Below are positions 17,284 through 25,443 of a DNA stretch of 35,018 nt, in pieces. The stretch spans positions 1-35,018 of the forward strand of contig JASBUK010000142.1 of NCBI GenBank assembly GCA_030147925.1, read 5' to 3'. The stretch comes from Trueperaceae bacterium. Lineage in GTDB: Bacteria; Deinococcota; Deinococci; Deinococcales; Trueperaceae. The translations under genes and the position numbers were made by a program. Position 1 is the first letter of the stretch, and the number at the start of each line of letters is the position of its first letter. Under the pieces are notes generated by a model. It did no database searches. It saw only the letters and a list, made by a program, of their open reading frames with translations, and had not been told where the DNA came from.

Positions 17284-17657
17284 GGGGGTGACCTGGTTTC
17301 GACGGGGTTCGCCGAGGATTTGGTTGCGCGTCGCGGGTGCAGCTGGCCGCGTTAGTAAGCTGCAAAGCCATTAACTGGCAACAATAACAACAGTAGCTTC
17401 GGCTACGCAATGGCTGCTTAATAAACGCAGCTCGCTCGCCAGAAACCTCGCCTGTGGTTCGCTGGTTTGAACGTCATAAAACAGGCTAGCGGCAAGCCTC
17501 TAGTGTCGGGCTAAAGCGAAACCTTTAGACACTTAAGCGCTAGGATTTAGGCGGGTCAACGGGCCTAGCTAGCGTCGACAATCAACCGCTGACTACACGC
17601 GTAGACGCCGGTCCAAAGGAGCTTCGGACGCGGGTTCGACTCCCGCCGCCTCCACCA
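17284..17657 (+). ncRNA. ssrA: Transfer-messenger RNA (tmRNA)
   Basis: This 374-base gene has the tRNA-like ends of one-piece tmRNA. GGGGGTG at the 5' end pairs with CGCCTCC before an encoded ACCA; CTGGTTTCGACGGGG and GGGTTCGACTCCCGCC are the conserved flanks. tmRNA rescues stalled ribosomes and tags the unfinished protein for proteolysis. The tag frame, with GGC at 17377 as the likely resume codon, reads [14 protein letters not shown] and ends in tandem TAA TAA at 17419-17424. The first residues G-N match the Deinococcus pattern; the AMAA end differs from the usual ALAA. The choice of resume codon is inferred. Confidence 0.97.
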
Positions 17658-17661
17658 AAAA

Positions 17662-17689
17662 CCGCCCGGGAGATCCGGGCGGCGCTTTT
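17662..17689 (+). terminator. Strong terminator after ssrA, usable from both sides
   Basis: CCGCCCGG (17662-17669) and CCGGGCGG (17675-17682) form an eight-pair GC-rich stem with a five-base loop, followed by CGCTTTTA. On the minus strand the same stem is followed by TTTTTGG. It lies between ssrA and the convergent hypE gene, so it probably serves both. Confidence 0.9.
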
Positions 17690-17704
17690 ATGAATGAACA
17701 GAGC

Positions 17705-18718
17705 CTAACAGATACGTGGTAGCTGCTCTTCGATAGGCATTTCTAACATGCGGCGGCTACCATAGGCCGTTTCGACAATTGCCCGGCCTTCGGGTTTCTT
17801 GACCACATCGCCCACGATGGCGGCTTGTTGGCCCAGCGGGTGAGAGTGCATTGCCGCTAAGGCGGCCTCGACTTCATTAGGGGGGGCGGCCAATACGACT
17901 TTGCCTTCGTTGGCTGATAGTAGTGGGTCAATACCCAGCATTTCGCTGTATTCGACGACATCATGATGCAGTGGGACTTTAGCGTCAAAGATGCGTACAC
18001 CAAAGGGCTTGCGCATGACCATTTCATTGGCGACTGCCGCTAAGCCACCCCGGGTGACATCACGCATAAAACGGATGTTGGGGGCGGCTGCCAAAACTGT
18101 TTCGATAAGGCCGTTAAGAGGTGCGACATCGCTTTTGAGCTCGAGCGTAATCTCAAAACCCTCGCGCTGCGACATCACGGCAATACCGTGGTCGCCTATG
18201 GAGCCACTGACTAACAGTACATCACCAGGACGAACGTGTTGTGGGCCAATCTTAAGGCCGTCGGGGATAAAACCCAAGCCGGTAGTATTTATAAAGATGC
18301 CGTCACCCTTACCCTTCTCAACGACTTTGGTGTCGCCGGTGACGATCTCAATGCCGGCTTCGTCGGCGGTGGCTTTCATCGAGCGTACGATTTTTGTGAG
18401 CTCTGCTATAGGAAAACCTTCTTCTAAGATAAAGGCCGAGGACAGATAAACAGGTTTGGCACCCATTACGCTCAGGTCATTGACGGTACCGGCTACGGCT
18501 AGTCTGCCAATATCACCGCCGGGAAAAAAAAGTGGTTTGATCGAATGCGAGTCGGTGGCAAAGGCCAAGCGCCCACCGGGATTATCAAGAACGGCGGCAT
18601 CGCAAAGTTCTTTAAGCGGAGCCGAGGCAAAAGTGGCGGCAAAAAGGTCTTCGATCAGTTCCAGCGTCAGCTTGCCGCCGCTGCCATGAGACATTCTGAT
18701 GCGCTCATACCTCGACAT
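17705..18718 (-). CDS. hypE: Hydrogenase maturation protein HypE
   Basis: This 337-residue PurM-like protein is a thiocarbamate dehydratase. It accepts a carbamoyl group from HypF on its C-terminal cysteine and turns it into the cyanide ligand of the [NiFe] active site. It begins MSRYERIRMSHGSGGK and ends in the required PRIC, with the reactive cysteine intact. ATP-site features include ATDSHSIKPLFFPGGDIGRLAVAGTVNDLSVMGA (split across residues about 55-90). I chose ATG 18718, with GGAAAGGAA upstream, which overlaps the hypD end by 14 bases; the frame is open further upstream inside hypD. It is the last gene of hypABFCDE and ends at the shared terminator with ssrA. Confidence 0.95.
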   Translation of the reverse strand: MSRYERIRMSHGSGGKLTLELIEDLFAATFASAPLKELCDAAVLDNPGGRLAFATDSHSIKPLFFPGGDIGRLAVAGTVNDLSVMGAKPVYLSSAFILEEGFPIAELTKIVRSMKATADEAGIEIVTGDTKVVEKGKGDGIFINTTGLGFIPDGLKIGPQHVRPGDVLLVSGSIGDHGIAVMSQREGFEITLELKSDVAPLNGLIETVLAAAPNIRFMRDVTRGGLAAVANEMVMRKPFGVRIFDAKVPLHHDVVEYSEMLGIDPLLSANEGKVVLAAPPNEVEAALAAMHSHPLGQQAAIVGDVVKKPEGRAIVETAYGSRRMLEMPIEEQLPRIC

Positions 18719-19868
18719 GGATGCGTTCCTTTCCCATACCGTAGATATACCAGGCACGGCAAGTGCCCTCATGGCTGACCATGCAGGGGCCATAGGGGTT
18801 ATCGGGTGTGCAAAGTTTGTCAAAAACCGGGCAGTCATCAGGTCTGGCCAGACCCAGGGTTATCTCGGCGCAACGGCAACCCTTGGGGTGTTCATTAACG
18901 CTGCGCTCGGGCGGGTCGGCCAAGACTTCAGCAAAACGTTCCTCGGTGCTGTAGCGGCGATATTTACCCTTTAACTGAAAGCCCGATTCGGGGATGTCGG
19001 CGATGCCACGCCAGCGTTTTGAGCTTCTGGCAAAAACTTCGTCAAGCTCGGCTAAGGCTTTGCGGTTGCCGTCATATTGAATCACCCGGCCATAGGTGTT
19101 TTCCAGACCCGGTTTGTTTTCGACCAGTTGCCGCAAGACCGAGGCTATACCAGCCAGCACGTCCACCGGATCGAAACCAGCCGAGGCGCAGGCAATGCCG
19201 TAATCCGGCAAGTGTTCGTAAATGCGAATGCCGGTGATGGCAGAAGCGTGACCGGGCAGCAAAAAGCCATTTACGTCAAAACCTTCAAGCTCGGGCAGCA
19301 GGTGGGTGGCCGGTGGCGTAAAATAATTTGCTTCAATGATGAAAAAATTATCCGGTGCACCGCGTTTTAGCAAAGCGGCCACGGCCACCACGGTGGTTTC
19401 AAAACCAGCTGAGAAAAAGACGACTTGCTTCTTAGGGTTTGCCTGGGCCAGTTTGGCGGCGTCAAAGACACTGTAAACCGCGCGGACATCGCCACCTCGG
19501 GCTTTGGCGTCGAGCAGGCTCATGCGCACATCGCCTTTGCGCTCGCCCTTTAGGGGAATGCTGCCAGGTACGGCCAGCATGTCGCCAAAAGACGTGAGGA
19601 TGACCTCGGGACTGAGCGCCAGTTGAATGGCCTGGTCGATATATTCTGTGTCGCAGACGCAGACCGGGCAACCCGGTCCGGCCAATACTTCGACATTGTC
19701 CGGCAAGAGGTCGCGCAGGCCGTAGCGCCCCATCTCATGCTCGTGGGTACCGCAGATATGCATGATTTTGACGGGCTCTTTAAACTCCTGGGCTAATTCG
19801 GCGATGCGTTGCTTTAGTCGTGCAACGAGAGTGGGGTCTTTATAAATATCGGGGCTGAAGTTCTTCAT
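18705..19868 (-). CDS. hypD: Hydrogenase maturation protein HypD
   Basis: This 387-residue [4Fe-4S] protein forms a complex with HypC, on which the Fe(CN)2CO unit is assembled. Conserved cysteine sites are all present: MHICGTHEHEM with C39, GPGCPVCVC with C67, C70 and C72, and a C-terminal set starting CRCAEITLG and ending in CMVSHEGTCRAWY. GHASAITG and SAGFDPVDVL are further family signatures. Its start lies three bases after the hypC stop, and its end overlaps hypE. The length is typical for the family. Confidence 0.97.
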   Translation of the reverse strand: MKNFSPDIYKDPTLVARLKQRIAELAQEFKEPVKIMHICGTHEHEMGRYGLRDLLPDNVEVLAGPGCPVCVCDTEYIDQAIQLALSPEVILTSFGDMLAVPGSIPLKGERKGDVRMSLLDAKARGGDVRAVYSVFDAAKLAQANPKKQVVFFSAGFETTVVAVAALLKRGAPDNFFIIEANYFTPPATHLLPELEGFDVNGFLLPGHASAITGIRIYEHLPDYGIACASAGFDPVDVLAGIASVLRQLVENKPGLENTYGRVIQYDGNRKALAELDEVFARSSKRWRGIADIPESGFQLKGKYRRYSTEERFAEVLADPPERSVNEHPKGCRCAEITLGLARPDDCPVFDKLCTPDNPYGPCMVSHEGTCRAWYIYGMGKERIHVEV

Positions 19869-19871
19869 GGG

Positions 19872-20132
19872 TTATTCGCTCGACTCGGCTTTGGCATCTT
19901 TGTCAGCCGGGTCTTTGGCAAAGATATAGCGATTTATAAGCTCTAGGTTTTCGCGGGCGTCTTCCGGGCTGATTTTTTCTACGGCAAAGCCGGCATGAAC
20001 CACCAACCAGTCGCCCGGTTTGACACTGTCGATAAGACCGATAAAGCAGTTTTGCACGCCGCTGCCAACACGAATGCGACAACTATCATTTTCTTGTAAG
20101 TCGATGACTTGATAGGGAATAGCCAGACACAT
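19872..20132 (-). CDS. hypC: Hydrogenase maturation chaperone HypC
   Basis: This 86-residue protein starts with the family signature MCLAIPYQV. The cysteine after the initiator methionine binds the iron unit and is essential in known HypC proteins. LVVHAGFAVEKISPEDARENLELI is the helical C-terminal segment that contacts HypD and the hydrogenase precursor. A charged tail (AKDPADKDAKAESSE) is slightly longer than usual. AGGAGG precedes the ATG. It lies nine bases downstream of hypF and three upstream of hypD. Confidence 0.96.
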   Translation of the reverse strand: MCLAIPYQVIDLQENDSCRIRVGSGVQNCFIGLIDSVKPGDWLVVHAGFAVEKISPEDARENLELINRYIFAKDPADKDAKAESSE

Positions 20133-20141
20133 AAAAACCTC

Positions 20142-22463
20142 CTAATCCTCTTTACTAACTGCCAGCGCAAGCTGACCCAGAGAAATACCGCCGTCTCCGG
20201 GCGGTACTTTTTTGTTCCACCACAGCTTGAATCCTGCTTTTTGCATACCGGTTACGGCCAGACTATGGAGCAATTTGTTTTGCCAGACACCGCCGGAAAG
20301 CACTATGGTGTCAAAAGAATACTGAGAGGATAAGTTAGTGGCCGCTATGCTGAGGGCTCGAGCCAGGCCGTGGTGAAAACGCCAGGCTATGAGTGAAGCT
20401 TCGGTATCAGCCTGTTTGTCGTACAAAATAGCTTCAAGCAAAGGCCGGTAGTCCCAACTCTGCCCGTTAAAGGGGAGGGGATAGACTTTTGTTGGCTCCG
20501 CCGCAAAATCCGCTTTGCCGCTCAGGGCTTTTCTCGCTTGGGTCTCGAGCCAGATGGCTGCTTGCCCTTCAAAGGTCATCCGGCGTTTAAAGCCGCAAAG
20601 TGCCGCCACCGTGTCAAACAGACGCCCCATACTGCTGGTTTTAGGGGTGTTGATACCGCTGTTGATGAGGCTATTGGCCACTTTTATTATTTTCTCAGCC
20701 AAATAAGACTGCCACAAGTCTGTGCTTAAACCATGCAGAAAACCAACAGCAGCCTGTTCTGGATAGCGTGCCGCGGAGTCACCACCGGGCAGCCAGGCTT
20801 CTTGTAAATGACCTACACGTTTAAAACCGCTGTTTAGGGAGCCATAAAATATTTCGCCACCCCAGATATTGCCGTCGTTACCAAGGCCGCTGCCGTCAAA
20901 GCTAAAGCCCAGCACGGTCTTATCCCAGGCTTGCTGCTCGGCCAGCACCGAAGCGATATGTGCCCTGTGATGCTGGACGGCAATTTTTTTGCCCGGGAGG
21001 GTTTCGGCATAGCGGCTTGAAGGGTATTCGGGGTGAAGGTCGTGAATGATCAAGGCATCGGCTAGATTCACGTTATACATCTGGCATAGATCGGCAATGG
21101 TTTCGCTAAAGGCGGTAAAAGCATCGAGATTATCCAGGTCGCCCAGATGCTGGCTTACAAAGGCGTAACCACTATTAGCCAAAGTGATGCTGTTTTTTAA
21201 TCCGGCGCCAAGGGCCAAAACGGGGCGCTCAAAACGCTCTGAACGCAAGACAGGAGCGGGGGCATAGCCACGCGCCCGGCGCAAGATGACCGGCTCACCC
21301 GCCATGATCGAGACTACCGAGTCGTCAACCCTGCGGGCAATGGGGCGCTCGCCGACTAAAAAAGCTTTGGCAATGCCGCTTAAGCGTTCCAGTGCCTCGT
21401 CGTCTTTGATGGCGATGGGTTCGCTCGAGCGGTTAGCGCTGGTCATTACTAGCAGGCTGGGCGCGCCAGCCTCAAAAAGCAGGTGGTGCAGCGGTGTATA
21501 AGGCAACATGACGCCAAGTTCGGCGTTGTCTGGAGCCAGTGCTTCCGGCAGGGCTTGGGAGCCTTTGGGCAGCAGCACGATAGGTCGTGAGCTTAAGTTC
21601 AGCACGGTTTGCGCCACCTCGTCTAAGACGACGTACTCCTGTAAATCCGCTAGGCTTCTGACCATTAAGGCAAAGGGTTTTTCCTTGCGAAACTTGCGCT
21701 GGCGCAAAGCCAAGACCGCAGCCTCATTTTTAGCGTCACAGGCCAAGTGGTAGCCGCCCAGCCCTTTGATGGCCAGAATTTGCCCCTCCTTGAGTGCTGT
21801 GGCGGCAAGCTTGATGACTCTGTCACCACTTGCTAACTCCTGACCAGCCTCATCTAAGTAGTGGATGTTGGGGCCACAGTCGGGGCAGGCTACGGGTTGA
21901 GCATGAAAGCGCCGGTTTACAGGGTCGTGATATTCACCCTCGCAAGGCTCACACAGTGGGTAGTCCTTCATGGTGGTCAGTGGCCGGTCATAGGGCAAAG
22001 CCTCGATGATTGAATAACGTGGGCCACAGTTGGTGCAGTTGATATACGGATAGCGGTAGCGTGGGTCGCTTGGGTTAAAGAGCTCGCTTAGGCAATCCGG
22101 GCAAATGCTGAGGTCAGGAGAGATGAGGGTGGTGATCTTATCGGCAGCGGCGCTTTTTTCAATGACGAAGTGAGTGCCTGTTAAGCCTTTTTGTCGCTCT
22201 AGTTCTTGAATGTCTTCGACTTTTGCCGCCGGTGGAGCATCTTTAGCTATGGCCGCTGTGAATTGCTCAAGTACTGCGCTTGGCCCTGAAGCCTGGATAA
22301 GCACACCGTTTACGTCATTTAGCACCCAACCGCTTAAGTCATAGCTGTGGGCCAGGCGGTAAATGAAAGGCCGAAAGCCGACACCCTGCACCACGCCACG
22401 CACACGCAAGGTGATAGTCAGGGCTTCGCTAGATTCAGACAAGACGCCTCTTAAGATAGCCAT
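20142..22463 (-). CDS. hypF: Carbamoyltransferase HypF
   Basis: This protein of about 773 residues uses carbamoyl phosphate and ATP to supply the carbamoyl group for the cyanide ligands. Domains appear in the usual order: acylphosphatase (VRGVVQGVGFRPF, residues about 20-32); a double zinc finger (CPDC, CTNC, CEPC, CPDC); a YrdC-like adenylation domain (AIKGLGGYHLACDA, TSANRSSEP); and a Kae1-like domain (VQHHRAHIASVLAEQ, FSFDGSGLGNDGNIWGGE, LSGGVWQN). ATG 22463 overlaps the hypB end by 29 bases. A TTG at 22442 with AGAGG upstream is an alternative start and would remove seven residues. The frame is open further upstream inside hypB, but homology does not extend there. Confidence 0.96.
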   Translation of the reverse strand: MAILRGVLSESSEALTITLRVRGVVQGVGFRPFIYRLAHSYDLSGWVLNDVNGVLIQASGPSAVLEQFTAAIAKDAPPAAKVEDIQELERQKGLTGTHFVIEKSAAADKITTLISPDLSICPDCLSELFNPSDPRYRYPYINCTNCGPRYSIIEALPYDRPLTTMKDYPLCEPCEGEYHDPVNRRFHAQPVACPDCGPNIHYLDEAGQELASGDRVIKLAATALKEGQILAIKGLGGYHLACDAKNEAAVLALRQRKFRKEKPFALMVRSLADLQEYVVLDEVAQTVLNLSSRPIVLLPKGSQALPEALAPDNAELGVMLPYTPLHHLLFEAGAPSLLVMTSANRSSEPIAIKDDEALERLSGIAKAFLVGERPIARRVDDSVVSIMAGEPVILRRARGYAPAPVLRSERFERPVLALGAGLKNSITLANSGYAFVSQHLGDLDNLDAFTAFSETIADLCQMYNVNLADALIIHDLHPEYPSSRYAETLPGKKIAVQHHRAHIASVLAEQQAWDKTVLGFSFDGSGLGNDGNIWGGEIFYGSLNSGFKRVGHLQEAWLPGGDSAARYPEQAAVGFLHGLSTDLWQSYLAEKIIKVANSLINSGINTPKTSSMGRLFDTVAALCGFKRRMTFEGQAAIWLETQARKALSGKADFAAEPTKVYPLPFNGQSWDYRPLLEAILYDKQADTEASLIAWRFHHGLARALSIAATNLSSQYSFDTIVLSGGVWQNKLLHSLAVTGMQKAGFKLWWNKKVPPGDGGISLGQLALAVSKED

Positions 22464-23139
22464 ACCAGCCTTCCATGCCCTTACCCGTGTGGGCCGAGAC
22501 CTCGAAAATCTTTGCGCCCGGCGTGACGTTGCGGATGTTTTTAAGGGCGGCCTCGCGGTCAAAGCCCACGACCTCGGCAATATCTATTTTATTGATGATT
22601 ACCACATCCGCCGTTTTAAACATCTTGGGATATTTGAGCGGTTTGTCTTCGCCTTCGGTTACCGCCAGTATTACCACCCGGAAATCTTCGCCCAGGTCGT
22701 AGGAGGCCGGGCACACCAGATTGCCGACATTTTCGATAACCAGGAGCTCGAGCCCTGCCAAATCAAGGTTGGCAGCGGCCTTAGCTATCATGTCGGCTTC
22801 CAGGTGACAGACGCCCCCGGTCGTGATTTGTGCGGTTTTAGCGCCGCTGGCCCTAATGCGTTCGGCGTCGTTATCAGTAGCCAGATCGCCTACGATGACA
22901 CCGGCTTTAAGCCCATTATTTAAATCGCTGAGCGTCCGCGCCAAGAAGGTTGTCTTGCCCGAGCCGGGGGAGGACAGAACATTGAAAACCAGCGTATTGC
23001 TGACCTTAAACCACTGCCGGTTTTGTTCAGCCAATTCCTGATTGCGGCTGATAAGACCCTTCTCGACCTGAATCACTCGGCTTCGTGTTTCTTTAGCGTC
23101 GCTCAAGACGCTCAAGCCGATCTCACGAACATCAGTCAT
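22435..23139 (-). CDS. hypB: Hydrogenase nickel-insertion GTPase HypB
   Basis: This 234-residue SIMIBI-class GTPase inserts nickel together with HypA. The P-loop is SSPGSGKTT at about 56-64. The metal-binding dimer site is C111-H112 in TTGGVCHLEADM. NKIDIAEV is the guanine-specificity motif. There is no histidine-rich N-terminal nickel store and no CxxCGC motif, so it is the short, GTPase-only form. Its ATG follows the hypA stop directly (TAA then ATG), with GGAGG inside the end of hypA, so the two are coupled. Confidence 0.97.
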   Translation of the reverse strand: MTDVREIGLSVLSDAKETRSRVIQVEKGLISRNQELAEQNRQWFKVSNTLVFNVLSSPGSGKTTFLARTLSDLNNGLKAGVIVGDLATDNDAERIRASGAKTAQITTGGVCHLEADMIAKAAANLDLAGLELLVIENVGNLVCPASYDLGEDFRVVILAVTEGEDKPLKYPKMFKTADVVIINKIDIAEVVGFDREAALKNIRNVTPGAKIFEVSAHTGKGMEGWYGYLKRRLV

Positions 23140-23487
23140 TTACACAACCTCCAGGTAGCGTAGCTCGAGCTCAAAACCCTGCCGGATATCTGCGCTTGGT
23201 TCGCTGCAATGGGGACACAGCGCTATGCCAAAACGATCTTTGATCTCAAACTCAAGCTGGCAGTCAGCGCAGAAGCACAGCAGCGGGACATATTCCACAT
23301 CCAGGGTTGCCGTTGCCGCCAAGGTGCCGGCTTTGGCAGTCTCAAAGGCAAATTCCAAGGCTTCGGGTACTACCCCGGCCATCGCGCCAATACGCAAAGC
23401 GACGGTGCGGATTGACTCTGCCCCTTCACGTCGGGCATAATCCTCGGCAATATCAACGATGTTGTGAGCGATGCCTACTTCGTGCAT
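23140..23487 (-). CDS. hypA: Hydrogenase nickel metallochaperone HypA
   Basis: This 115-residue protein starts MHEVGIAHNIV, where H2 and E3 take part in nickel binding. The zinc site uses two CxxC pairs, C73/C76 (CADC) and C91/C94 (CPHC). It delivers nickel to the hydrogenase large subunit with HypB. AGGAGG lies nine bases before the ATG. It is first in hypABFCDE, so the upstream region with three copies of an ACACAGC motif is the likely promoter of the whole operon. Confidence 0.96.
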   Translation of the reverse strand: MHEVGIAHNIVDIAEDYARREGAESIRTVALRIGAMAGVVPEALEFAFETAKAGTLAATATLDVEYVPLLCFCADCQLEFEIKDRFGIALCPHCSEPSADIRQGFELELRYLEVV

Positions 23488-23567
23488 GCTGTGTAACCTC
23501 CTGCGGTTTTTCGGGCTGTAAAGCTCCTTGTGTTACACAGCTTACATGTTAGTGAGTTGTACACAGC
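23488..23567. promoter_or_regulatory. Repeated GTTACACAGC motif upstream of hypA
   Basis: GCTGTGTAAC (23488-23497) and GTTACACAGC (23532-23541) are a perfect ten-base inverted repeat. A third related copy, TGTACACAGC, is at 23558-23567. The middle copy is part of TGTGTTACACA, itself nearly symmetric. This looks like an operator array for a regulator of the hyp operon. One arm overlaps the leader just before the hypA start codon, so an mRNA hairpin hiding the ribosome site is an alternative. Confidence 0.5.
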
Positions 23568-24030
23568 CAGCACAAGTATGAATGTCCTTCTGTGTTTGCC
23601 AAGCAGCGCTAAAACGAAGGGATTGTTTGCTTAATTCACAGCAGGGCTCAGTGTCACCCCGACTACATGACTACAGGCTTAGCTGATAAAACGAGGATGC
23701 AGATGTGCTTCGCGTTCAATGGTGATGTTATCGATCTGCGCCAGCGTTTCCAAAATCGCAATGACGCTGAATTCCTCTCTGCTAAGGATCGGCAGGCTGC
23801 GCGATTTGCTTTCAGCTGACACAATTATGATGGCGTGAAGCAAGCTTGTGTGGTTGTGACGTCTCAGCGATGTTCTCTCTTAGGCATATTCCGAACAACC
23901 TTGACACTCTTACATACTCGCCTTTAGCATAAGATTATTGACAGTGTTGTGACAATATACTGCTAGGTTTTAAATAGTTGCCCTGCACAAAACAATACCG
24001 TGCGGTGCAGTCTTTTGAAGGAGGTAAGGA
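23568..24030. other. Interval between hypA and the ugp-like operon
   Basis: This space holds a weak 47-codon ORF on the minus strand, listed separately, and the plus-strand promoter region of the ABC importer. A TTGACA at 23938-23943 and a TATACT at 23957-23962 are both present but too close together to pair; TATACT may act alone or with another -35. A small inverted repeat, CTGCAC (23983-23988) and GTGCAG (24005-24010), lies in the leader before the AAGGAGG ribosome site. Confidence 0.35.
23679..23822 (-). CDS. Possible small protein of 47 residues or gene remnant
   Basis: From GTG 23822 the frame encodes a mixed amphipathic sequence including LPILSREEFSVIAILETLAQ and then ITIEREAHLHPRFIS. 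Its composition is protein-like, unlike most chance frames, but I see no ribosome site and recognise no family. The frame continues open upstream without a good start codon until a stop near 23881. It may be the tail of a decayed gene. Confidence 0.22.
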   Translation of the reverse strand: MSAESKSRSLPILSREEFSVIAILETLAQIDNITIEREAHLHPRFIS

Positions 24031-25371
24031 ATGAAGGCAAAATGGCTCGTTATTCCCCTAGCGCTGGTTATGAGCCTCGCTCTGGCACAGCAGACCGTGG
24101 TCCTAAAAGCCTGGACCATCGGCCCGGATGATCCGTCGATTACCAGGATGACCAATCTTCAGGCAGCCGCCGAAAAGCTCAATGCCGACCTGGCGGCTGA
24201 AGGAGCGGACTTCCGGATTGAGTTGGACGCCAGCTTTGACTCAACCGATTGGGATCCATACTTACGCCGGGTGCTGTTAGCCTTTGAAAGCGGTGAAGCA
24301 CCCGACATTGTCCAGGCCTCGGCTGCACTGATTGGCACCTGGGCTGCAGGCGGCTTCCTCGCGCCCTTAGACAGCTATGTCCCGCAATTTGAGCAGTTTG
24401 CCGATATGGTGCCGACACTTTGGGACTCTGTCACTTTTCAGGAAACTATCTACGGCATACCACAAGACACCGAAGCTCGCCCACTGTACTTCAACAAAGC
24501 GCTGCTCGCCCAACTGGGCTGGTCAGCTGAAGAAATCGCTAGTCTGCCGGAACGCATCAGCAACGGTGAGTTCACCTGGGATGATGTTTTGGCCACTGCC
24601 AAAGAAGCTCTTGACAAGGGTGTCATCACCGAAGGCAACGGCTACTTCCACCGCCCCAAGAACGGCCCGGACTTTACCCAATGGTACCGCTCTTTTGGTG
24701 GCCAGGTCTTTGATGAAGCTAGCGGCAGGCTGGTTTTTAACAAGGCAGCCGCCCTACGCTACTATAGTTGGCTGGCAGAAGCCGTAAGCGCTGGCGTGCT
24801 CGAGCGCGACCGCTTAGATGGTAGTTGGGACCGCTATCATCAAACGGTCACCGGTGGCGACGTAGGTCAAGTTTTGTTCTTCTCCGGCGGTACCTGGAAC
24901 TGGGCCGAGTGGACCGGCATGGTTGCCGATAAGGGAGGGCAAGACTGGCTCTTTGAGAACTTTGGTTTCGCGCCGCATCCTAGCTGGCAACAGGGGGGCA
25001 GTCCCGTAACGCTCTCCAACCCGCAAGCCTATATGGTATGGACTGGGTCCGAGAATAAGGACCTGGCCATGCGTCTTTTGGCCTACACCACGGTACCCGA
25101 GTTGGATGCCAAGCACGCCGTTGATTCCGGGCACCTGCCGATACTCATGAGCACACCCGGTATCATCGATGATCGCTTTACTGCTGAGGTGAGCTACTTG
25201 CTTAACTTCACAACTTTCCAGCCGCCTCACGCCGAGCTATCCAAGTGGCAAGACGCCCTGTATCAGGGGGTTTCGGCGGTTGAGTCCGGGGATCTTTCGC
25301 CGGAAGATGCGGTAGAAACTATTGCCGCTGTCATGCAACGGCAACTCGGAGATCAGGTCATCATCCGCTAA
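24031..25371 (+). CDS. ABC importer substrate-binding protein (family 1; UgpB-like by context)
   Basis: This 446-residue periplasmic protein has a Sec signal peptide with likely cleavage after A19 (LALA-QQ) and no lipobox. The mature part is a type-2 binding fold of the MalE/UgpB group: FESGEAPDIVQASAALIGTWAAGGFLAPLD in part, YGIPQDTEARPLYFNKALLAQLGW, and NPQAYMVWTGSENKDLAMRLL. It opens a binding protein-permease-permease-ATPase set followed by a glycerophosphodiesterase, the same order as ugpBAECQ. The substrate is therefore plausibly glycerol-3-phosphate or a glycerophosphodiester, though sugar importers look alike. GGAGG lies just upstream of the ATG. A strong terminator directly follows the gene, as expected for a binding protein made in excess. 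Confidence 0.85.
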   Translation: MKAKWLVIPLALVMSLALAQQTVVLKAWTIGPDDPSITRMTNLQAAAEKLNADLAAEGADFRIELDASFDSTDWDPYLRRVLLAFESGEAPDIVQASAALIGTWAAGGFLAPLDSYVPQFEQFADMVPTLWDSVTFQETIYGIPQDTEARPLYFNKALLAQLGWSAEEIASLPERISNGEFTWDDVLATAKEALDKGVITEGNGYFHRPKNGPDFTQWYRSFGGQVFDEASGRLVFNKAAALRYYSWLAEAVSAGVLERDRLDGSWDRYHQTVTGGDVGQVLFFSGGTWNWAEWTGMVADKGGQDWLFENFGFAPHPSWQQGGSPVTLSNPQAYMVWTGSENKDLAMRLLAYTTVPELDAKHAVDSGHLPILMSTPGIIDDRFTAEVSYLLNFTTFQPPHAELSKWQDALYQGVSAVESGDLSPEDAVETIAAVMQRQLGDQVIIR

Positions 25372-25379
25372 ATACACTA

Positions 25380-25414
25380 CCCGGTCGGGCGGCGACCCGA
25401 CCGGGGCTTTTTTT
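25380..25414 (+). terminator. Intra-operon terminator after the binding-protein gene
   Basis: CCCGGTCGGG (25380-25389) and CCCGACCGGG (25396-25405) form a perfect ten-pair stem with a six-base loop, followed by GC and seven T. It lies between the binding-protein gene and the first permease. It probably lets only part of the transcription continue, so that binding protein exceeds membrane components. Confidence 0.92.
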
Positions 25415-25443
25415 GCTTCTCTATATTTTCTGGAGGACGTCAC

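Noticed and set aside
17162-17410. An N-terminal extension of 83 residues on the ABC ATPase
   Set aside because: It would be encoded by the antisense strand of ssrA and its promoter, is rich in cysteine and arginine, and lacks family similarity. The leaderless ATG at 17161 is better.
18719-18838. A longer HypE starting at 18838
   Set aside because: The added 40 residues overlap hypD, and family members start at MSRYERIRMSHGSGGK-like sequence, preceded here by a good ribosome site.
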